Origin: Acidobacteriota bacterium
GTDB lineage: Bacteria; Acidobacteriota; Terriglobia; Bryobacterales; Bryobacteraceae
Direction: 5' to 3'
NCBI GenBank assembly: GCA_017307505.1
Contig: JAFKEE010000038.1
Span: forward strand, 81,760-145,759
DNA length: 64,000 bases
Part shown: one piece after another, positions 10,950 through 18,509 of the stretch
How positions within the stretch are numbered: the first letter of the stretch is position 1
How the letters are laid out: every line of letters begins with the position of its first letter
Notes under the pieces: model-generated
Seen by the model: only the letters and a program-made list of their open reading frames with translations
Told to the model about the DNA's origin: nothing
Database searches by the model: none
Translations under genes and position numbers: made by a program

Positions 10950-11582
10950 ATGAGCGCGGAACAGATCATCACCAACCCTTCACTCATCGACATCGCCGTC
11001 CTCGACGACGACATCGACTTCCTCACCTATGTGGAGGACTTCCTGAAGGACGAGGGCCTCTACAGTGTCCGCACCTTCGACAAACCCGACACGCTCTTCG
11101 ACTCCGCGGACGACCACCGCCCCGACATCGTCCTGCTCGATATGAAGATGGGCGAGGTTCGCGGCGATAAGGTCCTCGAGCAGCTGGTCACGCGCTACCC
11201 CGGCATCTGCGTCATCATCGTCACCGGCTACCCGTCGCTGGAAGACATGCGCGCGACATTCCGCATGAAGGTATTCGACTACCTGGCCAAACCGTTCTCC
11301 CTGGCCCAGCTTCGCCAATCTCTCTCGAACGCTGTCGAACAGTACGGGCTTGGCCGCACCCTGCCCGACCGCCTGCGGGAAAAGCTCGGCCATCGGATCC
11401 GCATCCTGCGTGCCGAACGGGACTGGTCGTTGAAGGACCTGGCTCAGTCCTCCAAGCTCAGTGTCAGCCAGATCAGCTCCATCGAGCGCGGCGCCAATCT
11501 GCCCTCCATCGAAAGTCTGCTTGCCATCTCGCGCGCCTTCGGACTGAAGCCCAGCGAGATCCTGACCTCCATCGACTTTTAG
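10950..11582 (+). CDS. response regulator with receiver domain and Cro/CI-type HTH output
   Basis: A 210-residue regulator. The receiver domain (about 13-130) has acidic pair Asp19/Asp20, phospho-acceptor Asp64 in IVLLDMKMG, Thr92 and Lys114 (YLAKPF). The C-terminal 60 residues are an XRE-type helix-turn-helix: RIRILRAERDWSLKDLA, then SVSQISSIERGANLPSI and a final FGLKPSEIL. Most response regulators end in OmpR, NarL or Fis-type domains, so this output is uncommon. A GGGGAGG 11 bases upstream supports ATG 10950. It is cotranscribed with the kinase. Its TAG abuts the stop of the convergent permease gene with no gap. Confidence 0.92.
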   Translation: MSAEQIITNPSLIDIAVLDDDIDFLTYVEDFLKDEGLYSVRTFDKPDTLFDSADDHRPDIVLLDMKMGEVRGDKVLEQLVTRYPGICVIIVTGYPSLEDMRATFRMKVFDYLAKPFSLAQLRQSLSNAVEQYGLGRTLPDRLREKLGHRIRILRAERDWSLKDLAQSSKLSVSQISSIERGANLPSIESLLAISRAFGLKPSEILTSIDF

Positions 11583-14231
11583 CTATTCGTACCGCAGGCA
11601 CGACGCCGGATCCACCCGAGTCGCCCGCCAGGCCGGCAGCAGCGCCGCCCCCGTCGAGATCAACGTCAGGAACAGACCGGCGCCCACTGTCGTCGTCAGG
11701 TCTGCCGGCTTCAAGCCATACAGCTGCGACTGGATCAACCGCCCCGAGAACAGGGCCAGCGGCAACCCGGCCAGCAAACCCGCAATCACCATCCAGGCGC
11801 TTTCGCCCAGGATCATCCCAAGGATGGACCCGCGATCCGCCCCGATCGCCACCCGGATCCCGATCTCCCGAGTCCGCCGCGCGGTTGAATAGGACAACAC
11901 CCCGTACAGGCCAATCGCGGCCAGGCCCACCGCCAGCAGGCCCAGCGCCGTCGAGAGGAGAGCCAGCAGCCGTTCGGCCGCCAATGCTTCGTCGATCTGC
12001 GCTTCCATGGTTGTCAGCTGTTCTACGGGCAGCCGCGCATCCGCCGACCGGATCAGGGCACGCAGTTGACTCTCCACCAGCTCAGGCTGCTCGGTGCTCC
12101 TCACCTGAATCCACGCGCTACCCAGCATGCTGTCGCCCGTGGCGGGCAAGTAGATGATGGGCTCGGGATCCTCCTTCATCGAGCGGTACTTCGTCGTCCC
12201 CACCACGCCGATCACCCGCACCTTGCGCCCGCCTCCGTAGGCGAGCGGCTTCCCTACCCCGTCCCCGCCCAGGAACCGCTTCGCGAACTGCTCGTTCACG
12301 ATGGCCGGACTCTCGCCTGCCGTCCGGTCCTCCATGGTGAAATCGCGCCCCTGCCGGAGCGGGATGCCCATCGTGCGGAAATACCCGGGACTCACCGACG
12401 CGTAGTAAGCCACCGGAGGCGTGCCCTTCGGTGGTACATACCCTGGAATCCGCAGGACAAACGACGCCATGGAGCCGGTCAGGATATTGATACTCGCCGC
12501 ACTCGCCGCCTGCGCCCCCGGCAGCGCCCGTGCCCTCGACAACAGGCTCTGCATCGCCTGCGCCGCACCCGCCTCCACGTAGTTCAGCCGTTCGAAATCC
12601 ACGTAAGCCAGCACTACGTGCTGCGGTTGAAAACCCAGATCGATCGCCCTCAGGTTGTGTAGCGTCTGCGCCAGCAATCCCGCTGTGAAGATCAACGCCA
12701 CGGAGACTGCGATCTGTGCGGAGATCAGGTACCGGTAGCCCAACGCCCGTTGCCCGGCGGCAAACAGGGAACCGGACTGCACCAACGGCATCGGGTCCGT
12801 TCGCCAGGCGCGCAAGCCAGGCAGAAGTCCGAACAATAGTCCGGAGCCCAGAGTCACGATCGCAAAGAACCCCAGCACCACCGGATCCGGCTGCACATGC
12901 TGCGTCAGGCTTTCCTTTTGCGGTCCCATGAGGCCGAGCAGCGCAGCGATAAAGAACTGCGCCAGCCACCAGCCCACGGCTCCGCTCACCAGCGACAGCA
13001 GCAGGCTCTGCACCAGGAACTGCCGGATCACCGCCCAGCGCGTCGCCCCCAAGGCCACCCGGATCGCCGCTTCCCTGGCGCGCTCAATCGACCGCACCAG
13101 CCACAACGCCGCCAGATTCGCGCAGGCCATTACCAGCACCAGCCCCACAATCGACAACAGCAACAGGACGGGCTGGCCCAACTTCTCCTTCGTCGACCCC
13201 GTACCCTGGCTGCCATCCCGCAGCAGGAATACATCCTTGTCATCGATCTTGTATCCGATCTCCCGCTGAAGGCGCATGCCCACCGGATTCAGCTGCAGTC
13301 CGGCCGCCTGCATCGATACCCCTGGTTTCAGCCGGCCAAGCAGTTGCAGCCACCCGAACTGATCACGCCGGCTGCCGTAGTACGATTCCGCCCACGCCGA
13401 GGGGATCTGCAGATCCACCCGCCCATGCAGGGTTGCACCTTGAAATCCTGGCGGCGTGACGCCCACGATCTGGAACGGTTCCTTGTCGAGCACCAGTTTC
13501 CGGCCCACCACATCCGTGGCGCCGTTGAAAAACGTGCGCCACAGCCGGTCGCTGATCACGCACACCCGCGCCCCTTTCTCCACCTGGTCGTCCGGCTCGT
13601 CCAGCAGCCGCCCCATCGCAGGCCGCAGGCCCAGCATCGCGAAGTAATTCCCGCTGACCAGCTCGGCCGACACGGCGGTCCGCCGGTCGCCATCCACTAC
13701 ATCGCGCTCAATGTTGGCCACGCCCAGAAAGTCCTCAAACCCCGTATCCTGTTTCCGGATCCCCTGAAAGAAACGGTAGGAGAAACAGCAATTCTCCATG
13801 TGGAACATCTCGTTGTTCTGCCGCAGCAGCACCAGGCGCGACGCGTCCCGTACCGGCAGCGTCTTCAGCACAATCGCATTCACGAACGAGAAAATTGCCG
13901 TATTCGCCGCCAGCCCCAACGAGAGTGAGCCCAGCGCTAGGAGAGTGAACGATGGGCTCTTGCGCGACGTCCGCACCGCCAGCCGGACGTCCGCCGCCAG
14001 TTGCTCCAGCCAGCGGAACGCCCACACATCATGGCTGTTTTCCCGGTAAGCGGCCGCGTTCCCAAACTGCCGCCGCGCGGCGTAGTCGGCCTCCTCCGCC
14101 TCCACCCCCTGCGCCCGCAGCTTGCGAGCCCGCAGCTCCAGGTGGAGCCGCATCTCCTCGTCCAGCTCCTCCTCCAGCCGGTCCCGCTGGAACAGATGGG
14201 TCAGTTGCCGCCAGACTTCCTGGATCTTCAT
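11583..14231 (-). CDS. ADOP-type ABC transporter permease (MacB/FtsX family)
   Basis: An 882-residue acidobacterial duplicated permease. The N-terminal ~80 residues (MKIQEVWRQLTHLF..., RDRLEEELDEEMRLHL) form the soluble domain typical of the ADOP family; two MacB-PCD/FtsX modules follow, each with a first helix, a large periplasmic domain and three helices. The last module contains GLYGVLSYSTARRTREIGIR and ends in TRVDPASCLRYE. No ATPase gene is adjacent. GAGGAG seven bases upstream fixes ATG 14231; an in-frame extension would overlap padR. It lies 11 bases after padR, the usual arrangement in this phylum, and the PadR protein presumably regulates it. The transported substrate is unknown. Confidence 0.92.
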   Translation of the reverse strand: MKIQEVWRQLTHLFQRDRLEEELDEEMRLHLELRARKLRAQGVEAEEADYAARRQFGNAAAYRENSHDVWAFRWLEQLAADVRLAVRTSRKSPSFTLLALGSLSLGLAANTAIFSFVNAIVLKTLPVRDASRLVLLRQNNEMFHMENCCFSYRFFQGIRKQDTGFEDFLGVANIERDVVDGDRRTAVSAELVSGNYFAMLGLRPAMGRLLDEPDDQVEKGARVCVISDRLWRTFFNGATDVVGRKLVLDKEPFQIVGVTPPGFQGATLHGRVDLQIPSAWAESYYGSRRDQFGWLQLLGRLKPGVSMQAAGLQLNPVGMRLQREIGYKIDDKDVFLLRDGSQGTGSTKEKLGQPVLLLLSIVGLVLVMACANLAALWLVRSIERAREAAIRVALGATRWAVIRQFLVQSLLLSLVSGAVGWWLAQFFIAALLGLMGPQKESLTQHVQPDPVVLGFFAIVTLGSGLLFGLLPGLRAWRTDPMPLVQSGSLFAAGQRALGYRYLISAQIAVSVALIFTAGLLAQTLHNLRAIDLGFQPQHVVLAYVDFERLNYVEAGAAQAMQSLLSRARALPGAQAASAASINILTGSMASFVLRIPGYVPPKGTPPVAYYASVSPGYFRTMGIPLRQGRDFTMEDRTAGESPAIVNEQFAKRFLGGDGVGKPLAYGGGRKVRVIGVVGTTKYRSMKEDPEPIIYLPATGDSMLGSAWIQVRSTEQPELVESQLRALIRSADARLPVEQLTTMEAQIDEALAAERLLALLSTALGLLAVGLAAIGLYGVLSYSTARRTREIGIRVAIGADRGSILGMILGESAWMVIAGLLAGLPLALFSGRLIQSQLYGLKPADLTTTVGAGLFLTLISTGAALLPAWRATRVDPASCLRYE

Positions 14232-14242
14232 GGATGTCTCCT

Positions 14243-14590
14243 CTACGCCGGCTGCAGGATGCGCGCGATGGCCGCAGACACCCGCTGATACTGCGTCAGC
14301 TCCTCTACCAGCCGCGCCCGGCCGGCGTCGCTCAGCGTGTAGTAGCGGGCTCTGCGGTTCTCCGTCGTCTTGCCCCACTCCGCCACAAGCCAGCCTTTCA
14401 GCAGCATCCGCTGCAGCGCTGGATACAGCGAGCCCTCCTCCACCTGCAGCACATCGGCGGAGAGTTGCTGGATCGATTCCGCAATCTCAAACCCATGGAG
14501 TTTGCCGTTCCGGGCCAGCGTATTCAGAATCAGCATGTCGAGCGTTCCGGGTGGAATCGGGTCGCGTGTCGTTCGTTCCAGGAGTGACAT
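14243..14590 (-). CDS. PadR family transcriptional regulator
   Basis: A 115-residue winged-helix repressor. It begins IPPGTLDMLILNTLARN, then HGFEIAESIQQLS, an EEGSLYPALQRML wing-region motif and TENRRARYYTLSDAGR, all diagnostic of PadR. The C-terminal helix for dimerisation is short. ATG 14590 lies inside one of two perfect palindromes, so autorepression is likely. It forms an operon with the downstream ADOP permease and is divergent from a secreted glycoside hydrolase, which it may also control. The ligand is unknown. Confidence 0.93.
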   Translation of the reverse strand: MSLLERTTRDPIPPGTLDMLILNTLARNGKLHGFEIAESIQQLSADVLQVEEGSLYPALQRMLLKGWLVAEWGKTTENRRARYYTLSDAGRARLVEELTQYQRVSAAIARILQPA

Positions 14591-14624
14591 AGAGAGTCTA
14601 TGCAAATAACATAGACAGTCTATG
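14588..14624. promoter_or_regulatory. twin palindromic operators for PadR
   Basis: Two perfect dyads of the form CATAGA-N3-TCTATG are present at 14588-14602 (spacer GAG) and 14610-14624 (spacer CAG). Their centres are 22 bases apart, close to two helical turns, so two dimers could bind the same face. The first includes the padR start codon; an AT-rich stretch separates them. Their form and position suit binding by a winged-helix dimer such as PadR, but binding is inferred. Confidence 0.8.
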
Positions 14625-14712
14625 TCGCCCACGCCCCAAACGCAAGAGGAAACTCGGCGCACTTCCCCCCGCCCCAAACCGCCCTCCAGGATTGGCGATA
14701 CCCTAAAAGCCA

Positions 14713-16827
14713 ATGAGAGTTCGAAGTCTCCTGCCGCTGCTGGCGGCCACTGCCACCTTCTGCCCCGTCCATGCCCAGGTAATCACCAAGCCCGCTCAGC
14801 CCAACAAGTTCATCGAAGCCGTGGGACGCCGCGCTGCGCTTCTCGGCCACGAGGACGGCACGTTCGAAGCGTGGGCCTACCCCATCAAGGTTCTCCGTGA
14901 TTTCCAGCTCTCGGTCTACGTCGACAACGCCCTCGAACCCACTCCTCTCAGCGGACTGGCCGAAAGCGTCGAGGTCCATCCCGGACACGTCACCATCACC
15001 CACATCGCCGCGGCCTTCACGATCCGCCAGACCTGGGTCGCCTCCACTGTCAAACCCGCCCTCGCCGTCCTGCTCGACGTCGACACCTCCAAACCTCTCA
15101 AACTTCGGGCCACCTTCATTCCCGAGATGAAGCCCATGTGGCCGGCCTCGTTTGGCGGCCAATCCACCGGCTGGAACCAGAAGGAGGGGGTCCTCACGTT
15201 TACCGAGGGCATGGGCCGCTTTCGCCCGGTCCTGGGCAGCCCCCGGTTCACGCGCATCAGCGAGCAGATCGGACACCAACTGCCCGACCGCACCGTCATG
15301 CTCGAGTTCGACATGGAAAAGAGCGGCCGCGTCCCCATCGTCATTGCCGGCTCACGGGCTGACTACGACATTGCCATCAAGGACCCCGGAGCCCTCGTCA
15401 CCGCCGCCGACGCCCACTTCTCCGCCTTCCTGAAACGCACCACCAGCATCCAGGCCGAAGGCTTTACCGCCGCCTACGATTGGGGCCGCGTCGCCATCGA
15501 GAAAGGCTGGGCCTGCAACGAGGGCGTCGGCTGCGGACTCGTCGCCGGTTGGGCGCCCTCCGGTCTCAGCGAGCGGCCCGGCTTCGGCTGGTACTTTGGC
15601 GGCGACACCATGATGAGCGCCTGGGCCATGCAGGACTATGGCGATTTCGAAGGCGCCCGCGCCGCGCTCGAGTTCCTCCTCGACCACCAGCGCGCCGACG
15701 GCAAGGTGATGCACGAGTGGACGCAGTCCTCGGCTCTGCTCGACTGGCCGAAGTACCCATACGGTTACTACCACGCCGACACCACGCCGCTCTTCCTCTT
15801 CAGCGCCGCCCGCTATGCCCGCCAGGCCGGCGACCTCGATTTCGTCCGCAAGCACTGGCCGAAGTTCGAACAGTCTTACCGCTTCTGCCTTACGATGCTC
15901 GACGATGACGGGCTCCTCTCCAATCTCAAAGGAGGAGCCGCCGCGGTCGAAACCGGAGCCCTCAGCGGCAAGGTGGCTCGCGACATCTATCTCCAGGGGG
16001 CCTGGCTGGCCGGCCTCTCCGGCTTCGCCGAGCTCGCCAGCTGGCAGGGGCAGAAGGCACTGGAGTCGGAAGCACGCGCCCGTCTCACCAAGGCGCGCGA
16101 GGCCATCAAGTCCTGGTTCGTTCCCGAAAAAGCCATCTTCGCTTTTGCGCAGTTGAAGGACGGGTCCCGCTACGAAGCCAACTCCGGCTGGCAGGGCCTG
16201 CTCCTCGCACGGGGCGGCATTGACCCCGCTCTCGCCGCCAAAGCGACAGCGTCTCTCGCGCGCCCCACGCTGGCCACCCCGTGGGGCACCCGCATGTTTG
16301 CCACCGACAGTCCCTTCTACAATCCGGTCGGCTATAACGATGGCAGCGTCTGGCCGTTCGTCACCGCCCAAACCACCCTCGCCCTCTTCCGCCACGGCCA
16401 ACCCGCCGCAGGCTACCGCTACCTGCACGGCATGGCTCAAGCCACCGGTCTCAGCGGAGCCGGCTTCATCAGCGAGTACTTCAGTGGAGACCGCTTCGCG
16501 GAGGGCCCTCGCGCCGTCCCTCACCAGCTCTTCAGCTCAGTGGCCCTGGTGAATCCTCTCATCACCGCCATGCTCGGACTCATGAGCGACGGCATCGCCG
16601 GAGAAGTCACCATCGCACCGCAGCTCCCGTGCGCTTTGGGGCCCGTGCGCTTCCAGCAGTACCGTGTCGGCCAGACGTACCTCTCCGGAGAAATCCGGCC
16701 CGGCAAGCCCACAACGGTCATCAACCTGAAGCAACAAGGCCCGCCTGTCAAGGTCCAGGTGGAAGACCGGCCCTGTCTGGACGTACCATCACTCCCATCC
16801 CTTACCCCTGGACAAAGGGCAGACTAA
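14713..16827 (+). CDS. secreted six-hairpin glycoside hydrolase, amylo-alpha-1,6-glucosidase-like
   Basis: A 704-residue exported protein with a signal peptide ending near HAQ (about 22). The N-terminal ~240 residues are beta-rich; from about 255 the sequence resembles the (alpha/alpha)6 glycosidases related to glycogen-debranching enzymes: GWYFGGDTMMSAWAMQDYGD, DGKVMHEWTQSSALLDWPKY and YYHADTTPLFLF, then NPVGYNDGSVWPF. The Asp of GGD and Glu of HEW are candidate catalytic acids; many relatives have GRD where this has GGD. A short beta domain closes the protein. It is divergent from padR with the twin operators in between. The substrate cannot be told from sequence. The ribosome binding site is weak. 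Confidence 0.82.
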   Translation: MRVRSLLPLLAATATFCPVHAQVITKPAQPNKFIEAVGRRAALLGHEDGTFEAWAYPIKVLRDFQLSVYVDNALEPTPLSGLAESVEVHPGHVTITHIAAAFTIRQTWVASTVKPALAVLLDVDTSKPLKLRATFIPEMKPMWPASFGGQSTGWNQKEGVLTFTEGMGRFRPVLGSPRFTRISEQIGHQLPDRTVMLEFDMEKSGRVPIVIAGSRADYDIAIKDPGALVTAADAHFSAFLKRTTSIQAEGFTAAYDWGRVAIEKGWACNEGVGCGLVAGWAPSGLSERPGFGWYFGGDTMMSAWAMQDYGDFEGARAALEFLLDHQRADGKVMHEWTQSSALLDWPKYPYGYYHADTTPLFLFSAARYARQAGDLDFVRKHWPKFEQSYRFCLTMLDDDGLLSNLKGGAAAVETGALSGKVARDIYLQGAWLAGLSGFAELASWQGQKALESEARARLTKAREAIKSWFVPEKAIFAFAQLKDGSRYEANSGWQGLLLARGGIDPALAAKATASLARPTLATPWGTRMFATDSPFYNPVGYNDGSVWPFVTAQTTLALFRHGQPAAGYRYLHGMAQATGLSGAGFISEYFSGDRFAEGPRAVPHQLFSSVALVNPLITAMLGLMSDGIAGEVTIAPQLPCALGPVRFQQYRVGQTYLSGEIRPGKPTTVINLKQQGPPVKVQVEDRPCLDVPSLPSLTPGQRAD

Positions 16828-17124
16828 GTATATTATTAAGGTTAGATGAACACCTCAGCCGGCCCGCCACGGGACGTTCACACCGCGCTGGGCGGATTGG
16901 GGCTAGAATGATGATACGGCGGTCTTTGTGGATCGGTGTGAACGGTTCACGCGGCGGCCTGATGCTGGTTACGTTCCAACGATCGCGGGTTCGATGCGGG
17001 TATCTTAGTACGCCATACCTAAGAATTTATAAGGTTAACGGTCCCTGGTTCTAAGGCAGTACGTGCATTCTCAATGGTAATAGGCCGCCTTAGAATCAAG
17101 TACGTGGTTTGAAAGGGGACGATC
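16828..17124. promoter_or_regulatory. intergenic region with several dyads upstream of the LuxR-type regulator
   Basis: No gene is visible in these 297 bases. They hold a perfect palindrome GTGAAC-G-GTTCAC at 16938-16950, and a nine-base inverted pair GTTCACACC (16876-16884) / GGTGTGAAC (16935-16943). Further down are a nine-base stem TTCTAAGGC (17049-17057) / GCCTTAGAA (17087-17095) and a direct repeat AGTACGTG at 17058-17065 and 17099-17106. The area from about 17003 to 17040 is AT-rich and may contain the promoter. A ribosome binding site AAAGGGGAC precedes ATG 17125. Confidence 0.5.
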
Positions 17125-17889
17125 ATGAACGTTGAAGCGCCGCACCAGCACGACGAACTGGATGGAAGGGACGCAATGCCGGCCATGAGTGAACAACCCG
17201 AACCTGAAGCCCGGAAGATCAAAGTCATGATCGCCGATGACCACCCGATTGTCCGGGAGGGTCTGCGGAAACTCCTCAACCTGGAAGATGACATTGATGT
17301 CGTCGGTGCAGTGGCCGATGGCCGCGAACTGATCGAACGCGTCGAGGAGCTTGTGCCCGACGTCATCCTGCTCGACCTGCGCATGCCGAACCTCGATGGC
17401 CTGGGCGCGCTCCAGACTCTGCAGCACACCAGCTCGAAAGCCCGCGTCATCATTCTCACCGCCTCCGAAGACAAGAACGAATTTGTCCAGGCCATGAAAC
17501 TCGGCTGCTCCGGCATCGTCCTGAAGCAGACGTCGGCCGACCTCATCGTCAAGTCCATCCGCAAGGTGTACGCAGGCGAGATCTGGCTCGACTCCCACAC
17601 CACCGCGGCCGTCATGCGGCAATTCGCGGCGCCCGGCGAAACGCCTCTGGGCCCCGCCTCCAGCAAGGCCCGCGAGCGGTCGCCGCTCAGCACCCGTGAA
17701 CGCGAAATCGTCGCCCTGGTCGCCCAGGGTTACAAGAACAAGGAAATGGCCGAGAAGATGTTCATCAGCGAGCAGACGGTCAAGAACCACCTGCACAACA
17801 TCTTTGACAAGCTCGGCGTCTCCGACCGGCTGGAACTAGCCCTCTACGCCATCCATAAGGGCCTCCACCTCCAGCAGAACGACCGCTAA
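17125..17889 (+). CDS. NarL/FixJ-type response regulator with LuxR HTH
   Basis: A 254-residue regulator. After an unusual hydrophilic N-terminal extension of about 30 residues, the receiver domain shows Asp38/Asp39 (IADDHPIVREG), phospho-acceptor Asp84 in ILLDLRMPN, and a K in VLKQTSADLI. The C-terminal LuxR HTH is at about 188-245: LSTREREIVALVAQGYKNKE and SEQTVKNHLHNIFDKLGV. No kinase gene is adjacent, so it is an orphan here. ATG 17125 has AAAGGGGAC upstream; a later ATG (about codon 21) would remove most of the extension. A GC-rich hairpin follows the gene. Confidence 0.94.
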   Translation: MNVEAPHQHDELDGRDAMPAMSEQPEPEARKIKVMIADDHPIVREGLRKLLNLEDDIDVVGAVADGRELIERVEELVPDVILLDLRMPNLDGLGALQTLQHTSSKARVIILTASEDKNEFVQAMKLGCSGIVLKQTSADLIVKSIRKVYAGEIWLDSHTTAAVMRQFAAPGETPLGPASSKARERSPLSTREREIVALVAQGYKNKEMAEKMFISEQTVKNHLHNIFDKLGVSDRLELALYAIHKGLHLQQNDR

Positions 17890-17919
17890 CTACTACTCCT
17901 CTCAGCAGTTGCAGTTCAC

Positions 17920-17944
17920 GGGCCGCCCCTCAACCGGGCGGCCC
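17920..17944 (+). terminator. GC-rich hairpin after the LuxR-type regulator
   Basis: GGGCCGCCC, a seven-base loop and GGGCGGCCC form a perfect nine-base-pair stem 30 bases after the stop codon. The following bases (TAACTGTTTCTG) are only weakly T-rich, so termination would be imperfect. Confidence 0.6.
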
Positions 17945-18049
17945 TAACTGTTTCTGAACGAAGATGTAGAATTTTTCCGCCAAATCAGGACCTTCCCCTC
18001 TTGCATTCTCTCCACCATAGGCCTACGATCAAACTTGGAGGATAAAAAG

Positions 18050-18406
18050 ATGCGCTTCTCCCTTACATTCCTAACAACGATCCTACTGGTGGCGCTGGCT
18101 GCTCCTCCGCTCCTGATGGCTCAGGAATCCATTCCCCGTTGCACGACAGTTGAGCCCATGAGCGGCAAGGTCGGCACGGAGTTTGTCGTCACTGGCGAGA
18201 ACCTCAGCAAAGACACGGTCGCAAAGCTGTACCTCACCGATGGCACAACCGACATCGAAGTCCCCATGAGCGAGCAGACGGCCACCACGATCAAAGCAAA
18301 GATTCCGAACTCCGCGAAAGTGGGTGAGCGCTACAAGCTCATGATCCTCACCAAGGGCAAGGAACCAAAGCTCATCGAGCAGCCCGTCCGTTTCGAGATC
18401 GAATAA
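18050..18406 (+). CDS. small exported protein with an IPT/TIG-like domain
   Basis: A 118-residue protein with a signal peptide (MRFSLTFLTTILLVALAAPP, cleavage near MAQ) and a single immunoglobulin-like IPT/TIG-type module: VEPMSGKVGTEFVVTGENLSK is the typical opening (function, then G...V.I.G.NL), followed by KLYLTDG and ATTIKAKIP. It is probably periplasmic or surface-located; no enzymatic motif is seen. ATG 18050 is selected because GGAGG is at 18037-18041; the frame is open to a TTG at 18035, which lies within that site and is rejected. Confidence 0.8.
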   Translation: MRFSLTFLTTILLVALAAPPLLMAQESIPRCTTVEPMSGKVGTEFVVTGENLSKDTVAKLYLTDGTTDIEVPMSEQTATTIKAKIPNSAKVGERYKLMILTKGKEPKLIEQPVRFEIE

Positions 18407-18476
18407 ACGGCTCGGCGCGGGTCCTGACCGTTCAGATTGAGCGCCGTGTGCGCTGGCATAGCCTGTTAATATCGAT

Positions 18477-18499
18477 AGAGCCGGAGTTTTTCCGGCTCT
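18477..18499 (+). terminator. perfect hairpin between the IPT protein and sthA
   Basis: AGAGCCGGA-GTTTT-TCCGGCTCT is a perfect nine-base-pair stem with a five-base loop, followed by ATCTGTTTCT. It can act as an intrinsic terminator for the upstream gene. It ends only 10 bases before the sthA ATG, so if transcripts cross it, it would also occlude that start. Confidence 0.65.
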
Positions 18500-18509
18500 A
18501 TCTGTTTCT

